64,000 nt of DNA from Biomphalaria glabrata (GCF_947242115.1 NC_074712.1:47063838-47127837); one strand, 5' to 3'. Shown: positions 23,001 through 32,878, counted from the first letter of the stretch. The notes: generated from the letters alone by a model not told the origin. Translations and numbers: made by a program.

Positions 23001-24567
23001 ATTCCAAAAGTGTACTTTGAAAACAGGCAGAGATACTTGTCAGATTTATACACATACACACCACTAGCGGATCCAGAACTTTTGAGGGGGGGGGGCGATT
23101 TTTTTCCAAACCCTAACCCTAAGCATAAACGCGCATACAGCATATACGTATACATGTTTGGAAGCCATGCACTTTACCGCTCAGTCTCTTCTAAAGCCAA
23201 CCTTATTTGTGTCTCTTCTAAAGCCAACATTATTTGTGTCTCTTCTAAAGCCAACCTTATTTGTGTCTCTTCTAAAGCCAACCCTATTTGTGTCTCTTCT
23301 AAAGCCAACCTTATTAGTGTCTCTTCTAAAGCCAACCTTATTTGTGTCTCTTCTAAAGCCAATCCTATTTGTGTCTCTTCTAAAGCCAACCTTATTAGTG
23401 TCTCTTCTAAAGCCAATCCTATTTGTGTCTCTTCTAAAGCCAATCCTATTTGTGTCTCTTCTAAAGCCAATCCTATTTGTGTCTCTTCTAAAGCCAACCT
23501 TATTTGTGTCTCTTCTAAAGCCAATCCTATTTGTGTCTCTTCTAAAGCCAATCCTATTTGTGTCTCTTCTAAAGCCAATCCTATTTGTGTCTCTTCTAAA
23601 GCCAACCTTATTTGTGTCTCTTCTAAAGCCAATCCTATTTGTGTCTCTTCTAAAGCCAATCCTATTTGTGTCTCTTCTAAAGCCAATCCTATTTGTGTCT
23701 CTTCTAAAGCCAACCTTATTTGTGTCTCTTCTAAAGCCAACCTTATTTGTGTCTCTTCTAAAGCCAACCTTATTTGTGTCTCTTCTAAAGCCAACCTTAT
23801 TTGTGTCTCTTCTAAAGCCAATCCTATTTGTGTCTCTTCTAAAGCCAATCCTATTAGTGTCTCTTCTAAAGCCAATCCTATTTGTGTCTCTTCTAAAGCC
23901 AATCCTATTTGTGTCTCTTCTAAAGCCAATCCTATTTGTGTCTCTTCTAAAGCCAACCTTATTTGTGTCTCTTCTAAAGCCAATCCTATTTGTGTCTCTT
24001 CTAAAGCCAATCCTATTTGTGTCTCTTCTAAAGCCAATCCTATTTGTGTCTCTTCTAAAGCCAACCTTATTTGTGTCTCTTCTAAAGCCAACCTTATTTG
24101 TGTCTCTTCTAAAGCCAATCCTATTTGTGTCTCTTCTAAAGCCAATCCTATTTGTGTCTCTTCTAAAGCCAATCCTATTTGTGTCTCTTCTAAAGCCAAC
24201 CTTATTTGTGTCTCTTCTAAAGCCAACCTTATTTGTGTCTCTTCTAAGCAATCAGAATTTATGTCTCTTCTAAAGCCAATCAGAATTTGTGTCTCTTATA
24301 AAGCGAATCAGAATTAGTGTTGTCTTCTCTAACGCCAACTTCATTTTTTTTCTGTCCTCAGAAGATGGCACAAAGATTACAGTTCGGGACTGCAGTAACT
24401 CAGACTGGGGCAGCCACTGCGGAGGCATCCGTTACCAGTATGACGGGGCTACAGAGCAGATGATCTATGGATGCCTGGAGGCGTGCGCCCACGACGGATG
24501 CAACACCGCCAGGCAACGTGCGCCACTCCTGCCTCTGGTGCTCATGTTGGCATTATTCACTCATTGA
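3765..24567 (+). CDS. Ly6 gene A: Ly6/uPAR three-finger protein, 5' end not found
   Basis: Coding exons 3765-3926 and 24362-24567 join in frame. The first begins after a TTTCCAG acceptor (phase 1) and ends at a GGTAAGC donor (phase 1). The last follows a pyrimidine-rich CTGTCCTCAG acceptor and ends at TGA. Together they encode about 122 residues holding a complete LU fold: CYKC near the start, ten cysteines in all, and a final YGC, EAC and DGCN set. A short hydrophobic tail follows, as expected for a GPI signal. Known family role: small disulphide-rich surface or secreted proteins that bind receptors or channels; the insect boudin/quiver-type set is the nearest I can suggest. The signal-peptide exon was not found and may lie left of position 1. 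The 20.4 kb intron is filled with arrays and transposons. A possible poly(A) signal AATAAA is at 24621. Ligand and tissue are unknown. Confidence 0.8.
4171..5578. repeat. 43-bp minisatellite, about 33 copies
   Basis: The unit starts TTCAAGTTGAGCTGTACACT and ends with TATATCTTAC. Most copies are 43 bp and a minority lack the TTAC step and are about 39 bp. Single-base variants recur together in blocks (for example TATACCTC copies next to TTGAGAT copies), which suggests multi-unit duplication. It lies in the gene A intron, about 245 bp after the exon. Confidence 0.97.
5570..5640 (+). repeat. Dispersed repeat, GAAGATGATTA family, copy 1 of 3
   Basis: The motif AAAGAAGATGATTATGTCCT followed by an ACGCGTCATGCAT block also occurs at 53885-53985, and a weaker copy is at 38932-38990. 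It directly follows the 43-bp array and directly precedes a SINE. Class not determined. Confidence 0.5.
5650..5868 (+). mobile_element. tRNA-derived SINE
   Basis: The head contains a B-box-like GGTTCGACACC at about 5689-5699. The body has GGCAGCACGGAAAACCA. The 3' part reads GGACCAAAGCGCTCTGAGCA followed by TGCTATAACCATGAAAG, and the element ends in an A/T-rich tail with TAATAATAA. The A box is diverged. The same body, on the minus strand, appears at 58426-59128, and its 3' part is the parent of the 40-bp minisatellite there. Confidence 0.75.
6188..7537. repeat. 45-bp minisatellite, 30 copies
   Basis: Thirty head-to-tail 45-bp units (TCTCATTCCTGGCCTCTAGG and on) are almost identical; only about six substitutions are visible in 1,350 bp. 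Because 45 is a multiple of three and the unit lacks a stop in that frame, an open frame of 490 codons runs through it on the plus strand (15-residue unit SVSHSWPLGRTFGLE). There is no splice-supported link to gene A and no homology, so I treat it as a recent non-coding array inside the gene A intron. Confidence 0.97.
7540..8389. other. Intronic stretch without recognised feature
   Basis: Between the 45-bp array and the hAT-like element I see only short open frames and small CA tracts. Nothing is supportable as a gene. Confidence 0.4.
8620..9110. repeat. Two tandem ~245-bp units inside the hAT-like element
   Basis: The segments 8620-8862 and 8863-9110 both contain the GCTAGGAGCTCCCCCAGCGC block, the CTACAGTGCATTTTCCTGCT block and the GCGCCGTTCGGCGCATTTGC palindrome, in the same order. 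This is a duplicated internal block of the transposon. Confidence 0.85.
9540..10453. repeat. Degenerate G/C-run tandem repeats inside the hAT-like element
   Basis: Repeated blocks alternate TTTAAACTCAAAACCCC with GTGTGTAATTTGC and GAAGAGGTATTTTT; the period is about 110-130 bp at 9690-10180. At 10310-10453 it shortens to about 24 bp (CTGGTAGGGGGTTTTAAA type). The LTR element inserted into a run of C in this array. Confidence 0.8.
10460..10657 (+). repeat. Left long terminal repeat
   Basis: This 198-bp repeat begins TGTTACG and ends CGTAACA, a perfect 7-bp inverted end. Its first ~88 bp are identical to the right terminal repeat. Confidence 0.9.
10660..10672 (+). promoter_or_regulatory. Primer-binding site of the LTR element
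   Basis: TGGCGCCCAACGT, starting two bases after the left repeat, matches the start of lysine-tRNA-type primer-binding sites known from retroviruses and Gypsy relatives. Confidence 0.8.
10799..15177 (+). mobile_element. gag-pol coding region of the GMR1-like element
   Basis: The ATG at 10799 opens a fused gag-pol. In order: an N-terminal charged coiled coil with 11-residue repeats of the MEREKEKERLA kind (to ~11200), a capsid-like helical region (~11240-11730), an Arg/Gly-rich stretch in place of a CCHC knuckle (~11780-11960), and a retropepsin with DSG (~12000-12250). Then comes an integrase with an HHCC zinc motif (~12640-12760), a DDE core including LSDRGTQF and a WLGPYKV module (~12820-13650). 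Last are a reverse transcriptase (~13830-14660, active site YLDD) and an RNase H (~14810-15170). Gag and pol share a frame, so no frameshift signal between them is needed. Treated as a fossil with about one break. Confidence 0.9.
15692..15707 (+). promoter_or_regulatory. Polypurine tract of the LTR element
   Basis: AAACA followed by eleven G directly abuts the right terminal repeat, the expected place for the plus-strand primer. Confidence 0.75.
15708..15800 (+). repeat. Right long terminal repeat (shorter copy)
   Basis: It starts TGTTACG and ends CGTAACA and is 93 bp, shorter than its 198-bp partner. The shared sequence is identical to the left copy. Confidence 0.9.
16050..16582. repeat. 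Degenerate minisatellite of CATGACCTGCTC type
   Basis: Imperfect units of about 16-20 bp alternate CTTCATGACCTGCTCTTC with CCCATGACCTTCTCTGCC. Higher-order blocks are visible. It lies in the gene A intron. Confidence 0.9.
16583..17665. other. AT-rich intronic stretch
   Basis: No gene or element was recognised. A TTG-rich microsatellite is at about 17034-17048 and a CA tract at 17280. Confidence 0.4.
17666..17836. repeat. 45-bp minisatellite, ~3.8 copies
   Basis: The units start GGGACAATGAAGAAATAGAG and end ACACTGATACGTAGC; the last copy is diverged. It lies in the gene A intron. Confidence 0.9.
18245..19120. repeat. 63-bp minisatellite, ~14 copies
   Basis: The unit contains AACATCCCTCCACAAATAGA and GGCGTAGGAAGAAGTCTAAC. 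Copies differ mainly at one site (GTGGAC or GTGAAC), and one copy near 18640 is about 8 bp shorter. The 63-bp period leaves long open frames on the minus strand, judged to be artefacts. Confidence 0.95.
19349..19650. repeat. Tetranucleotide microsatellite (CTAT/GTAT)n
   Basis: A compound tetranucleotide tract: CTAT repeats, then GTAT repeats at about 19480-19530, then CTAT again. Confidence 0.95.
19651..20200. other. Intronic stretch with CA microsatellite
   Basis: It contains (CA)n tracts near 19700 and at 19966-19998. No gene was recognised. Confidence 0.5.
20213..20282 (-). mobile_element. tRNA-like SINE head or tRNA pseudogene
   Basis: Read on the minus strand, an A-box-like GTGGCTGAGTGAAGG and a B-box-like GGTTCAAGTCC lie about 30 bases apart. 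The flanks do not form a 7-bp acceptor stem, so a functional tRNA is unlikely. No SINE body was identified after it. Confidence 0.45.
20340..20760. repeat. Low-complexity CT/CA-rich tract
   Basis: A pyrimidine-rich stretch of CTCTCT, CACAC and CTTTCTC blocks without regular units. Open frames across it are low-complexity artefacts. Confidence 0.85.
20880..22380. other. AT-rich intronic stretch
   Basis: A G-run lies at 20880-20895 and several poly-A runs are present. I recognise no gene, element end or repeat family. Confidence 0.4.
22396..22790. repeat. 14-bp minisatellite (GCCGACAAAATAGT type)
   Basis: About 28 units of 14 bp alternate GACAAAATAG and GATAAAATAG with TGCC or CGCC. It lies in the gene A intron. 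Confidence 0.95.
23062..23158 (+). mobile_element. hAT-like terminus fragment, same family as 36143-37617 and 45014-46753
   Basis: It begins CACTAGCGGATCCAGAACTT, then a G-run, then CCAAACCCTAACCCTAAGCA. This matches the right end of the 45014-46753 element read in reverse. The rest of the element is missing and a 27-bp array starts about 25 bp later. Confidence 0.75.
23184..24310. repeat. 27-bp minisatellite, ~40 copies, abutting gene A last exon
   Basis: Units read TCTTCTAAAGCCAACCTTAT plus TTGTGTC. The main variation is AACCTTA versus AATCCTA, arranged in higher-order blocks. The last copies are diverged and end about 50 bp before the splice acceptor of the terminal gene A exon. Because 27 is a multiple of three, several frames are open on both strands; none has coding support. 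Confidence 0.97.
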
Positions 24568-24620
24568 CTATGGCCGGAGCTACTTTTGGAGAACCCTGAT
24601 GCCATCCTAAGAAAGGCAAA

Positions 24621-24626
24621 AATAAA
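24621..24626 (+). terminator. Possible poly(A) signal of gene A
   Basis: AATAAA lies 54 bp after the stop codon of the terminal Ly6 exon. Confidence 0.5.
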
Positions 24627-24639
24627 TGAGAAACATAAG

Positions 24640-25186
24640 CACGTGTCTCACGTCATCAAAATGTTGCCCGACCTCCCATTCTACTAAAGGCAATGCCTAT
24701 TTCAAAATCAACTGTTTGTTTTTTCTATATAATTATAATTGATATTTACTACGGATGCATTAGACTATCACTTATGTTAAGTAAATAATTGCAATGTATT
24801 CAGTTGTTTTATTTATCAACGGAGATAAGCGCGCATCTATTGATTCATTTCTTTTTCATTCCTCATGTATGCTGACTCATTACGCCTTTTCTGTAGACGT
24901 CCGCCCTTTAGCTCGGGGAATTATATTCTATCTTTGGCCTGGACGCACGACATAAAGGTGCAAGAAGCTCTAACCGTCAGGTCTGGAACCTTGGACCTAA
25001 CTTTCACCTGTACAACTTGCCTCATTGCGTTGAAATAAAATGCAAATACGTCAACAAATGACATGAAAATAAAATAGCATTCATTTTATATTCAAAACCA
25101 CACTAATAAAAGGCATAGTCTTGAACCAGCAGCTATTGTACGTATTCACACAAAGATCTCAAGTTTAACGTCAGTGCAAATCTATT
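24640..25186. other. Non-coding stretch downstream of gene A
   Basis: No gene or element was recognised between gene A and the next array. Confidence 0.4.
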
Positions 25187-26082
25187 CGGACTTTGGAATG
25201 TATTTGGACTTTTTGGGATGTATTCAGACTTTTAGGATGTATTCGACTTTTTGGGATGTATACAGACTTTTAGAATGTATTCGACTTTTGGGATGTAATC
25301 AGACTTTTAGGATGTATTCGACTTTTGGGATGTAATCAGACTTTTAGGATGTATCAGACTTTAGGATGTATTCAGACTTTTAGGATGTATTCGACTTTTG
25401 GGATGTAATCAGACTGTTAGGATGTATTCGACTTTTGGGATGTAATCAGACTTTTAGGATGTATTCAGACTTTTAGGATGTATTCAGACTTTAGGATGTA
25501 TTCGACTTTTGGGATGTAATCAGACTTTTAGGATGTATTTAGACTTTTAGGATGTATTCGACTTTTGGGATGTAATCAGACTTTTAGGATGTATTCAGAC
25601 TTTTAGAATGTATTCGACTTTTGGGATGTAATCAGACTTTTAGGATGTATTCGACTTTTGGGATGTAATCAGACTTTTAGGATGTATTCGACTTTTGGGA
25701 TGTAATCAGACTTTTAGGATGTATTCAGACTTTTAGAATGTATTCGACTTTTGGGATGTAATCAGACTTTTAGGATGTATTCGACTTTTAGGATGTATTC
25801 AGACTTTTAGGATGTATTCGACTTTTGGGATGTAATCAGACTTTAGGATGTATTCGACTTTTGGGATGTAATCAGACTTTAGGATGTATTCAGACTTTTA
25901 GAATGTATTCGACTTTTGGGATGTAATCAGACTTTTAGGATGTATTCGACTTTTGGGATGTAATCAGACTTTTAGGATGTATTCGACTTTTGGGATGTAA
26001 TCAGACTTTTAGGATGTATTCAGACTTTTAGAATGTATTCGACTTTTAGGATGTATTCAGACTTTTAGGATGTATTCGCTTG
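25187..26082. repeat. 16-18-bp minisatellite (GACTTTTAGGATGTATTC type)
   Basis: About 50 units of 16-18 bp in several variants (GACTTTTGGGATGTAATCA, GACTTTTAGGATGTATTC) recur as two- and three-unit higher-order blocks. Confidence 0.95.
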
Positions 26083-26261
26083 GTCTGATCGTGGACTAAA
26101 CAAAATGGTTACATTGACGTAAGGAGAGCTACTCATCGGATGCTCTAAAACAAATGAGTTCATTACCCACGTTACTTTTGTATCCTGGAGACGCAGTACA
26201 GATTAAGATCTAGAAGCAAATAATAAACTAGTGTTTTACTCATCTCACTCTGGTAGCACTA

Positions 26262-26420
26262 AGCTGATAAGTGAACACGGTCTCCTCGACATCCTGCCAT
26301 TCAGGAATCTTCAGAGTTTTTCGCAGCAAAGTCCAAGCTTCCAGCTGCTGCCAAATATTTCAGGCATCATTGATCCATCGTAGCTGTGGTCTGCCTTCAG
26401 ATCTTCTGCCTCATGGAATT
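26262..26420 (-). mobile_element. LINE 3' coding fragment
   Basis: The minus strand encodes RSEGRPQLRWINDA, a stop, then NIWQQLEAWTLLRKTLK. The GRPxLRW motif is typical of the C-terminal end of LINE polyproteins. No RT is adjacent. Confidence 0.6.
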
Positions 26421-26429
26421 TGCTAGTTA

Positions 26430-27998
26430 ATAACCATAGCTCGTCTCAAGGGAAGGAAACACGTGAAGTCAGACTTCATCAGAGATCACTTTGGATTTAA
26501 AAGTTCATCTCTTGAATTATTAGTATAATTATATTACACAAGACCTTATATATTATTATTTTCTGTTTCAACAAGAACCGTATGTAAAGGTCACTTCAGG
26601 AAGTTAATATTTTCGGTGATTATGAAATTTGATCTTTTCTTGAAATTACTGAAAACAATTCAATCTCGACTCGACAATTGTATAGTGGCTTTTGATAATT
26701 ACAATTATTTTAGCATCTCTGTGATAATACAAACTCTGACTAAAGAATGCTCTACAGGTAATACCAAACAGGTCGGAGTTTCCCCAACACTTTCTAATAA
26801 TAAACACCTCGTGCGATGGGCAGAAACGAAGCGTGTAAATATGTCAGCCTCCACCCTGCACTGTTTATGTAGTTGCTGCACGATTTTCTCTAGTCTTGCC
26901 TTAATCACGTGATACATTGGCTTTATCTTAGATTTTTACTAAATCTCTATTTATGGGCATCTTTATTATTCGTTTCTTTGTCTTTCTCCACTCACTGCTG
27001 GGCACTCCTGCCCCCCCCCTTGGCCACCACCCCCCTTTCTGGCCTGACAACAACAAAATTCAGGCATAGGCAAGCAGGATTTCATCAATCAATACGGTTC
27101 ATGCGTTAGTAAGGACTTAAATAGTCCTCGCTTTGGTTATATATGTTTTGAAAAGAATACATATAGGTAATATTAATTAGAAAGGCGTTATTTTAAGCGT
27201 TACTACAGACGATTTTGGTCGTTGCAACCGAAAATGATCGTCAGGGGTAACTGTATCCTGCGTTTGTTGTTTAAATCGCCATTTCCGTTTAGATAGAAAC
27301 TTTCAATTGTGTTCCAAAATAATTAAAAAGCAAGCTTTCAATATTTTTCCACCAACGACCACTTTGTTAAATATGTCGCCATTTGGATTTCTTTTTCTGT
27401 ATTGCTTACATTGTGTTCAAAACATCGAAGCTTAAACAAAAATGTAAAAAAAAAATAAAAAAAATCTTGAAGCGATGTTTCGTATGCGTGTGTTAGGGAG
27501 TGTGTGCGTGTGTGTTTGTGCGTGTGTGTGTGTTCCTCAATGGAATGCAACGACCTTGAATGACAAAACAGTCTGCACAGTGCCCACTTAAAACTATCGA
27601 GCAGACGTGTTGGTAGAACAAGATGCGTCTAAAGCTAATGAAGCTAGTGACATTATGAACAAGACATTTCAAAAGTTGAACTAAGCTGGTGCTGATGAAA
27701 AAAAGAAGTTCTTTCCCCATTGATTCTGGGTGTACTCAGTGCAGGTACTAGTGAAACTATTGATCTCTGGATTACTGAGGACAGCTAACAGAAGTAGGCC
27801 AAGACCAGAAGAAAGTTCCACAGAAAGATTTTTTTTCTCCTATAAATATCTACACAATAGTATCTCAGTAAATGTAATTTTAGATTAATTTTGTGCATAA
27901 CCTGTTTGGGTTAGCTGGTTAGTAAATACTGAGTAGCCTTGTTGGTTAATGTTAAGTTGTCTGATTGATTAATATTGAATATCTAGGTGGTTAAGTTG
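26430..27998. other. Stretch without recognised gene
   Basis: Short open frames overlap on both strands at 26616-26917 without recognisable domains. A GT microsatellite is at about 27497-27532. Tracts like GGTTAGTAAATACTGAGTAG and GGTTAATGTTAAGTTGTCTG repeat loosely at 27900-27998. Confidence 0.35.
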
Positions 27999-28006
27999 TC
28001 TGGTAG

Positions 28007-29213
28007 CAGTAGCGACCTTAGGGGGGCCCCGCGATCGGAGATTCCATTGTCATCGTCAGCTTCAAAAACCAGATCAGTTCTCTTAAACTAGGACATTTTA
28101 TACGACATGATTTGATATGATACAAATTCCTATGTAAGCACTTGACTTGATATTTTGGTTCAGTCTCGGTAAAGACAACATCTTATGACCTGACGATTCT
28201 AAGAGGCTATACAAATAAAAACGCGGGAGCATTTTTGTCATAGATTGTTTTAAAACCCTTCCGTGAAAGTCAATTAACTACTGCAGCTCCTTTCTCACAC
28301 TTTGTTCTTATACCAAAGACCAAATTATTTGGTACGATAGCTACTGGAAGCCAATTAACAAACAAAGGCTACTGCCACTGGAAGCATCTTGGGCAGTATC
28401 TTGGGCAGTAGGCCTACGATGTTTTTGTGAACCTCACGTACAGTGTGTGTCAGCGTGGTTGGATTTAGCTCTGTCGACGTGGTTGGATTTAGCTCTGTCG
28501 ACGTGGTTGGATTTATCTCTGTCGACGTGGTTGGATTTAGCTCTGTCGACGTGGTTGGATTTATCTCTGTCGACGTGGTTGGATTTATCTCTGTCGACGT
28601 GGTTGGATTTAGCTCTGTCGACGTGGTTGGATTTAGCTCTGTCGACGTGGTTGGATTTAGCGCTGTCGACGTGGTTGGATTTAGCTCTGTCCACTGATAG
28701 CACAATGGATAACAGGCTTCTAGAACAAATTACAAAAAGAAAAACTGCATATGCGCGCAGTCTTAACAACAAGCATTTCGTGGGAAAACAGATCAACTTT
28801 ATTCGGTTGAGATGCTGGCCAAATTCGAATCAACCATCTTTGACTAATTAAGAACCCCGAGGCTCACGACCATTACTTCGAGCAAATGATTCAAAACGAG
28901 CTTATGGACCTGATGGCAACAGAAGTAGTAGAGAAAGTTATGAATGAAATCAATCAAGGAGCAGATGTCCCTTCTATTACGTTTTGTGGACTACCAGATA
29001 CAAAAGTTAAGGTGGAGAACACTTCATTGAATTTCTAGATGTTGACAAAGCAACAGGAAATGGTTTTCTGTGATTAAGAGAGTAGAGAGAAGCAACATTT
29101 TCGCCAACAGCGTTACAGTTGCACGAGCCCGTTAGTGTGATGTGGTACGATAAATATAGGGCCCCGCATATGACACTCGCCCAGGGCCCCGCGCACTTCT
29201 AAGGCCGCCCCTG
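28007..29213 (+). mobile_element. hAT transposon remnant with DUF4371-like transposase pieces
   Basis: The imperfect inverted ends (CAGTAGCGACCTTAG left, CAGGGGCGGCCTTAG right read in reverse) are flanked by a perfect 8-bp duplication, TCTGGTAG, at 27999-28006 and 29214-29221. Plus-strand coding remains at about 28790-29080 include a VEMLAKFESTIFD-like stretch, then HYFEQMIQNELMDLMATEVV, and, in another frame, GEHFIEFLDVDKATG. These fit the DUF4371 region of hAT/ZMYM-type transposases. In-frame stops and a frame change show it is dead. A 24-bp minisatellite sits inside it. Confidence 0.85.
28447..28697. repeat. 24-bp minisatellite inside a hAT element
   Basis: Ten units of GTGGTTGGATTTAGCTCTGT plus CGAC, with AGC/ATC/GCG variants. 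Confidence 0.95.
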
Positions 29214-29221
29214 TCTGGTAG

Positions 29222-29715
29222 GTTAATGAATCATCCCTTTGGTTGATATTGAATTGTCTAATGTGTTAATTTGTATCCTGGTTGATATTGAATAAGCCTA
29301 CCTGTTGTTGACGGATACATTTCAAGTTTTTAGTTTTAGACTGGTGTGGGAGTAAATACAATTACAACGACTCGAAAAAAAAATTCATTTAATGAAAAAG
29401 TGGCAAAAAAGGTTGAAGGCGAAATGACATCTTTCTTTCTCTTTCCACCTTCAATCCTTGAAAGTATACTACGCCCCTGTTAATATTAATAGCTGAAGGT
29501 TATTTTCATAAATATAATTATAGAGTGTTGACTGCTATTCTAATCCCAATTAAAATTGGCAATTAAATGTAACATTATCCTTGGTAGCTGAACATAAAAC
29601 CGTGTTTATTTTAACATTTGCCTGTTTTACGAGTAAAAAAAAAGTTTAGTGTGTTGACATTTTTTTTTTTTTGTAGCTCTGATTGCATGCTACTTGTGCC
29701 TGGAGCTAATCAAAT

Positions 29716-29757
<42 letters not shown>

Positions 29758-29935
29758 TGATTATTTTAAGATGTTAAGCTGCGTGGAATCTGAGTATTCC
29801 CATAGGTCTTTGGGCACCTGTACAAAAGATTGAGTGTTTATTAACTGTTTTCATTACAGTCTAACCTTGAACATGTAGGCCTAGTTGTCTTTAGCCACAC
29901 GAGCCCATGATAGAGACATTTGATTGTATTTTTAC
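29222..29935. other. Non-coding stretch with GT microsatellite
   Basis: (GT)n lies at about 29717-29753. Nothing else was recognised. Confidence 0.4.
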
Positions 29936-30180
29936 AAAGCTTTTATCAACTCACTGTCTGTCTACCTGGTACAAAGTTTGTACACATTATTTCTCCCACA
30001 TCCAATCTCAGATCAAACTGAAATTTTGCACAAAAAAAAAAAAAACATAACCAGCTAGTTAATTAACTGTTGGTAATTATTTATTTTGTTTGGTATCTCG
30101 AACAAGGGATAGAAATTGTACTTCACGGATAAGGTGGTGAACGTTTAATTAGTCCTCAACTTTTTTGAGAGAACCGTTTG
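29936..30180 (+). repeat. Dispersed repeat family copy (ACAAAGCTT...TCTGTCTGTC)
   Basis: It shares blocks such as ACAAAGCTT, TCACTGTCTGTC, GTTTGTACACATTATT and TCTCGAACAAGGGA with 33146-33350, 39139-39400 and, in part, 48260-48370. All copies are in the same orientation. Probably a retroposon 3' region; class not determined. Confidence 0.6.
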
Positions 30181-31562
30181 AAACTAGCAAGAGATAACTA
30201 TAAAACATTCTATTTTCATATGCACCACCCTGGCACTAATGGTTGCAGTAATAGCTCAAGGAAGCTGATGAGTGCATAGCCCCAAGAAGTGAGTGAGAGA
30301 AATAATAGTTGTGTGTGTGTGTGAAACAGAAAACTAGTATGTGTGTGTGAAAGAGGAATCATGAGTGATAATGGTGTGTGAGTTGTGATATAGAGATTAA
30401 TCAAGAGAGAGAGATTGAGGGGCGGCTGGAAATTTCACTCTAGCTGTTTTGTTTTGGATATGGATTGGTGTGTTGGATGTGGATTGGTTTGAACCAAGTT
30501 TTATAACTAAGAATTTAATCGTAAAGGAAAGTATTTGTCTACATACACAACTGATCTTATCCATTTGAAAGGAAATATATAATTTAACTAAAGATATTTC
30601 GATTCTACCAATTAGTTAATGAATTAACAGCTGCATTTACATTACACCTACATTTACACCTACATTTATATCTACTTTTACATCTACACTTAAATCTACT
30701 TTTACATCCACATTTCTATGTCTTGATGTTCTAATTAGCTTTATTTATAGAATGATGTTGAATGTCAAAACTTTAATTGGAATGGTTGATATACCACTGA
30801 CATATATGCACTGAAAATATTACATGCACTCGTCTAGACACTTTGTTGTATAAATCACAACATGTTTATGTTCACTTTTATTTTTAATTGTTCTTGGCAA
30901 CTATTTCTTGAATGAAAACAAATTGTCTTTTACATTTAAAAACGAGTCTCTCTTTTCTCTCTAATAAAATTAAGATGTTTTCAAATTGGAATTCTAACAG
31001 TCTTCAGTTCAAACATGGAAAAAAAAAGTTGTCATGTTCCAACAGTCAATGTTTTGACGGAGTGTTTCAGACTTGAACGGACATGGCGGTAGCCTGTTCA
31101 AATACATTTTTTTAAGAGCCAGTTCAAAGCCATTTACAATAATTCTTGATTCTTAATGTAGAACCTGCTTCATCTTTACGATGTCAAGCAGACGAATACA
31201 TTGCCATTGTTTTATTCTGTATTGGCGCCTTTTCTGATATTCATTGACTTTTAATACCATTTATCCATTGACGTTCTCGTGTCTAGTTCTCCTGTGTGTG
31301 AGTGTGTCGGTTCTCTCCATGATGCTTCTTGTATGTTACGATGTGTAATTGTGTGTGTGTGTGTGTGTGTGTGTTCATACATGGACGTGGGTTCTGACAT
31401 TTAAGAAAGGTGCGTAGGCTAGAACTTTAGATTGTCTCTCTTGATTTTCCTCAGTTTATTTTGTATTGATTGGAGGGTGATAACTCAATCGAAAACTAAA
31501 GTATTTCTTTTATTTGATGAGTGGGTGTGTGTTTGTGTAAGCAAGAGAAAACAGAAAAAAAA
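30181..31562. other. AT-rich stretch with GT microsatellites
   Basis: (GT)n is at 30309-30320 and 31349-31373. Loose CTACATTTACAC-type units lie at about 30636-30715. No gene was recognised. Confidence 0.4.
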
Positions 31563-31812
31563 ACAGATAGACGTTACATAGACATGCAGATAGACGTTAC
31601 ATAGACATACTGATAGACGTTACATAGACATACTGATAGACGTTACATAGACATGCAGATAGACGTTACATAGACATACTGATAGACGTTACATAGACAT
31701 ACTGATAGACGTTACATAGACATGCAGATAGACGTTACATAGACATGCAGATAGACGTTACATAGACATGCAGAAAGACGTTACATAGACATGCAGATAG
31801 ACTTACTGATAG
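31563..31812. repeat. 23-bp minisatellite, ~10 copies
   Basis: The units are ATAGACGTTACATAGACATG plus CAG, or the variant ending in ACTG. Confidence 0.93.
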
Positions 31813-32703
31813 AAAGACTGACAATAATTTTAATTTGTTTAGATCATGTGGGCATTTGGTTTTATTACCATTAAAAGAAGAAGAAAAAATCTTGATTGTA
31901 GAACTAAAAACAAAACTCAATCATTTTGTTTTATAAAAGACAACTTGTAGATTGTATATATTTGGTGTGGGGCAGCTGTACCAACTTTGTCTTTAGTGCT
32001 AGTGTAAAACTAGAGATCTGTATATAGGCCTATAACTCATGATCATAATAGAGCATTTGAAAATATATTAACATTAAACACAGTTGTCCATTTCAATCAC
32101 AGATTGTTATCTAAAGACTCGGACAACTCTTGAACAGTTTAAATTTTTTTTGACAATAAATTAAACTCTTTTCTGACATTAGATCCATTTGCTAATAAGT
32201 CAAGACTATGACAACAAGAGTTATCCCTCTTGTGATTTACATCAAAACTCATTCGCGATCAATCAGTTTCAAACTTTTGATAATTGTTGTCCCAACCACT
32301 GGCATAATATATGTCCGTAGTCCCAACCTTATCCAGGATAGCAATCAGGTGTTGTACAATACGATATATATTAGTCTAGTTGAGATTCAGTGCGTGATAT
32401 TTGTTTGAACATTTTGTTACTTGTTTTATCTTCATCACTCTGCTGGCATTGTTTGGCTTCTTGTGTCCGTATGTGCGAATGTGATCTTAAAGTGGATCAC
32501 TACATTGGCCTAGTGTCTTATTGCTAATCTTGATCCATAGTTTTGATTTGTTTACATGCACTACAAGTTTTATTCGACTATTTTGCTTTTGAAATAAACA
32601 ATGAAAACATTGAAAACACCACAAACAGTTTTCTGTTTTTTTTTGTTTTTTTTTTTTGATGAGGTTGTTTGTGTTTATATTACATATTTTGTATTTGTTG
32701 CTA
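31813..32703. other. Stretch without recognised feature
   Basis: AT-rich, with short open frames only. Confidence 0.4.
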
Positions 32704-32878
32704 ATGGACCTCATTCACCAATCATAAACAAACAACATTTAGCAACGTGATTCTCTATCTCTTCTATACAAATTACGTAATACTTAAAGGCTGTCACGTG
32801 ATACGTAATTTTCATTGTTTTATCAATATTATCACGTGGCTAAATGTTATTTGTTTACGATTCGTGAATGAGGTCCAT
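32704..32878. mobile_element. Palindromic MITE, copy 1
   Basis: It is 175 bp with ~48-bp inverted ends starting ATGGACCTCATTCACCAATC, with only a few mismatches. It is flanked by TA on both sides, which fits Tc1/mariner-type insertion. The ends carry CACGTG-like cores. No coding capacity. Confidence 0.85.

Noticed and set aside
23174-24273. Repeat proteins of 350-430 residues on either strand
   Set aside because: They are by-products of a 27-bp period with no stop in several frames; four frames cannot all be genes, and the array lies in an intron.
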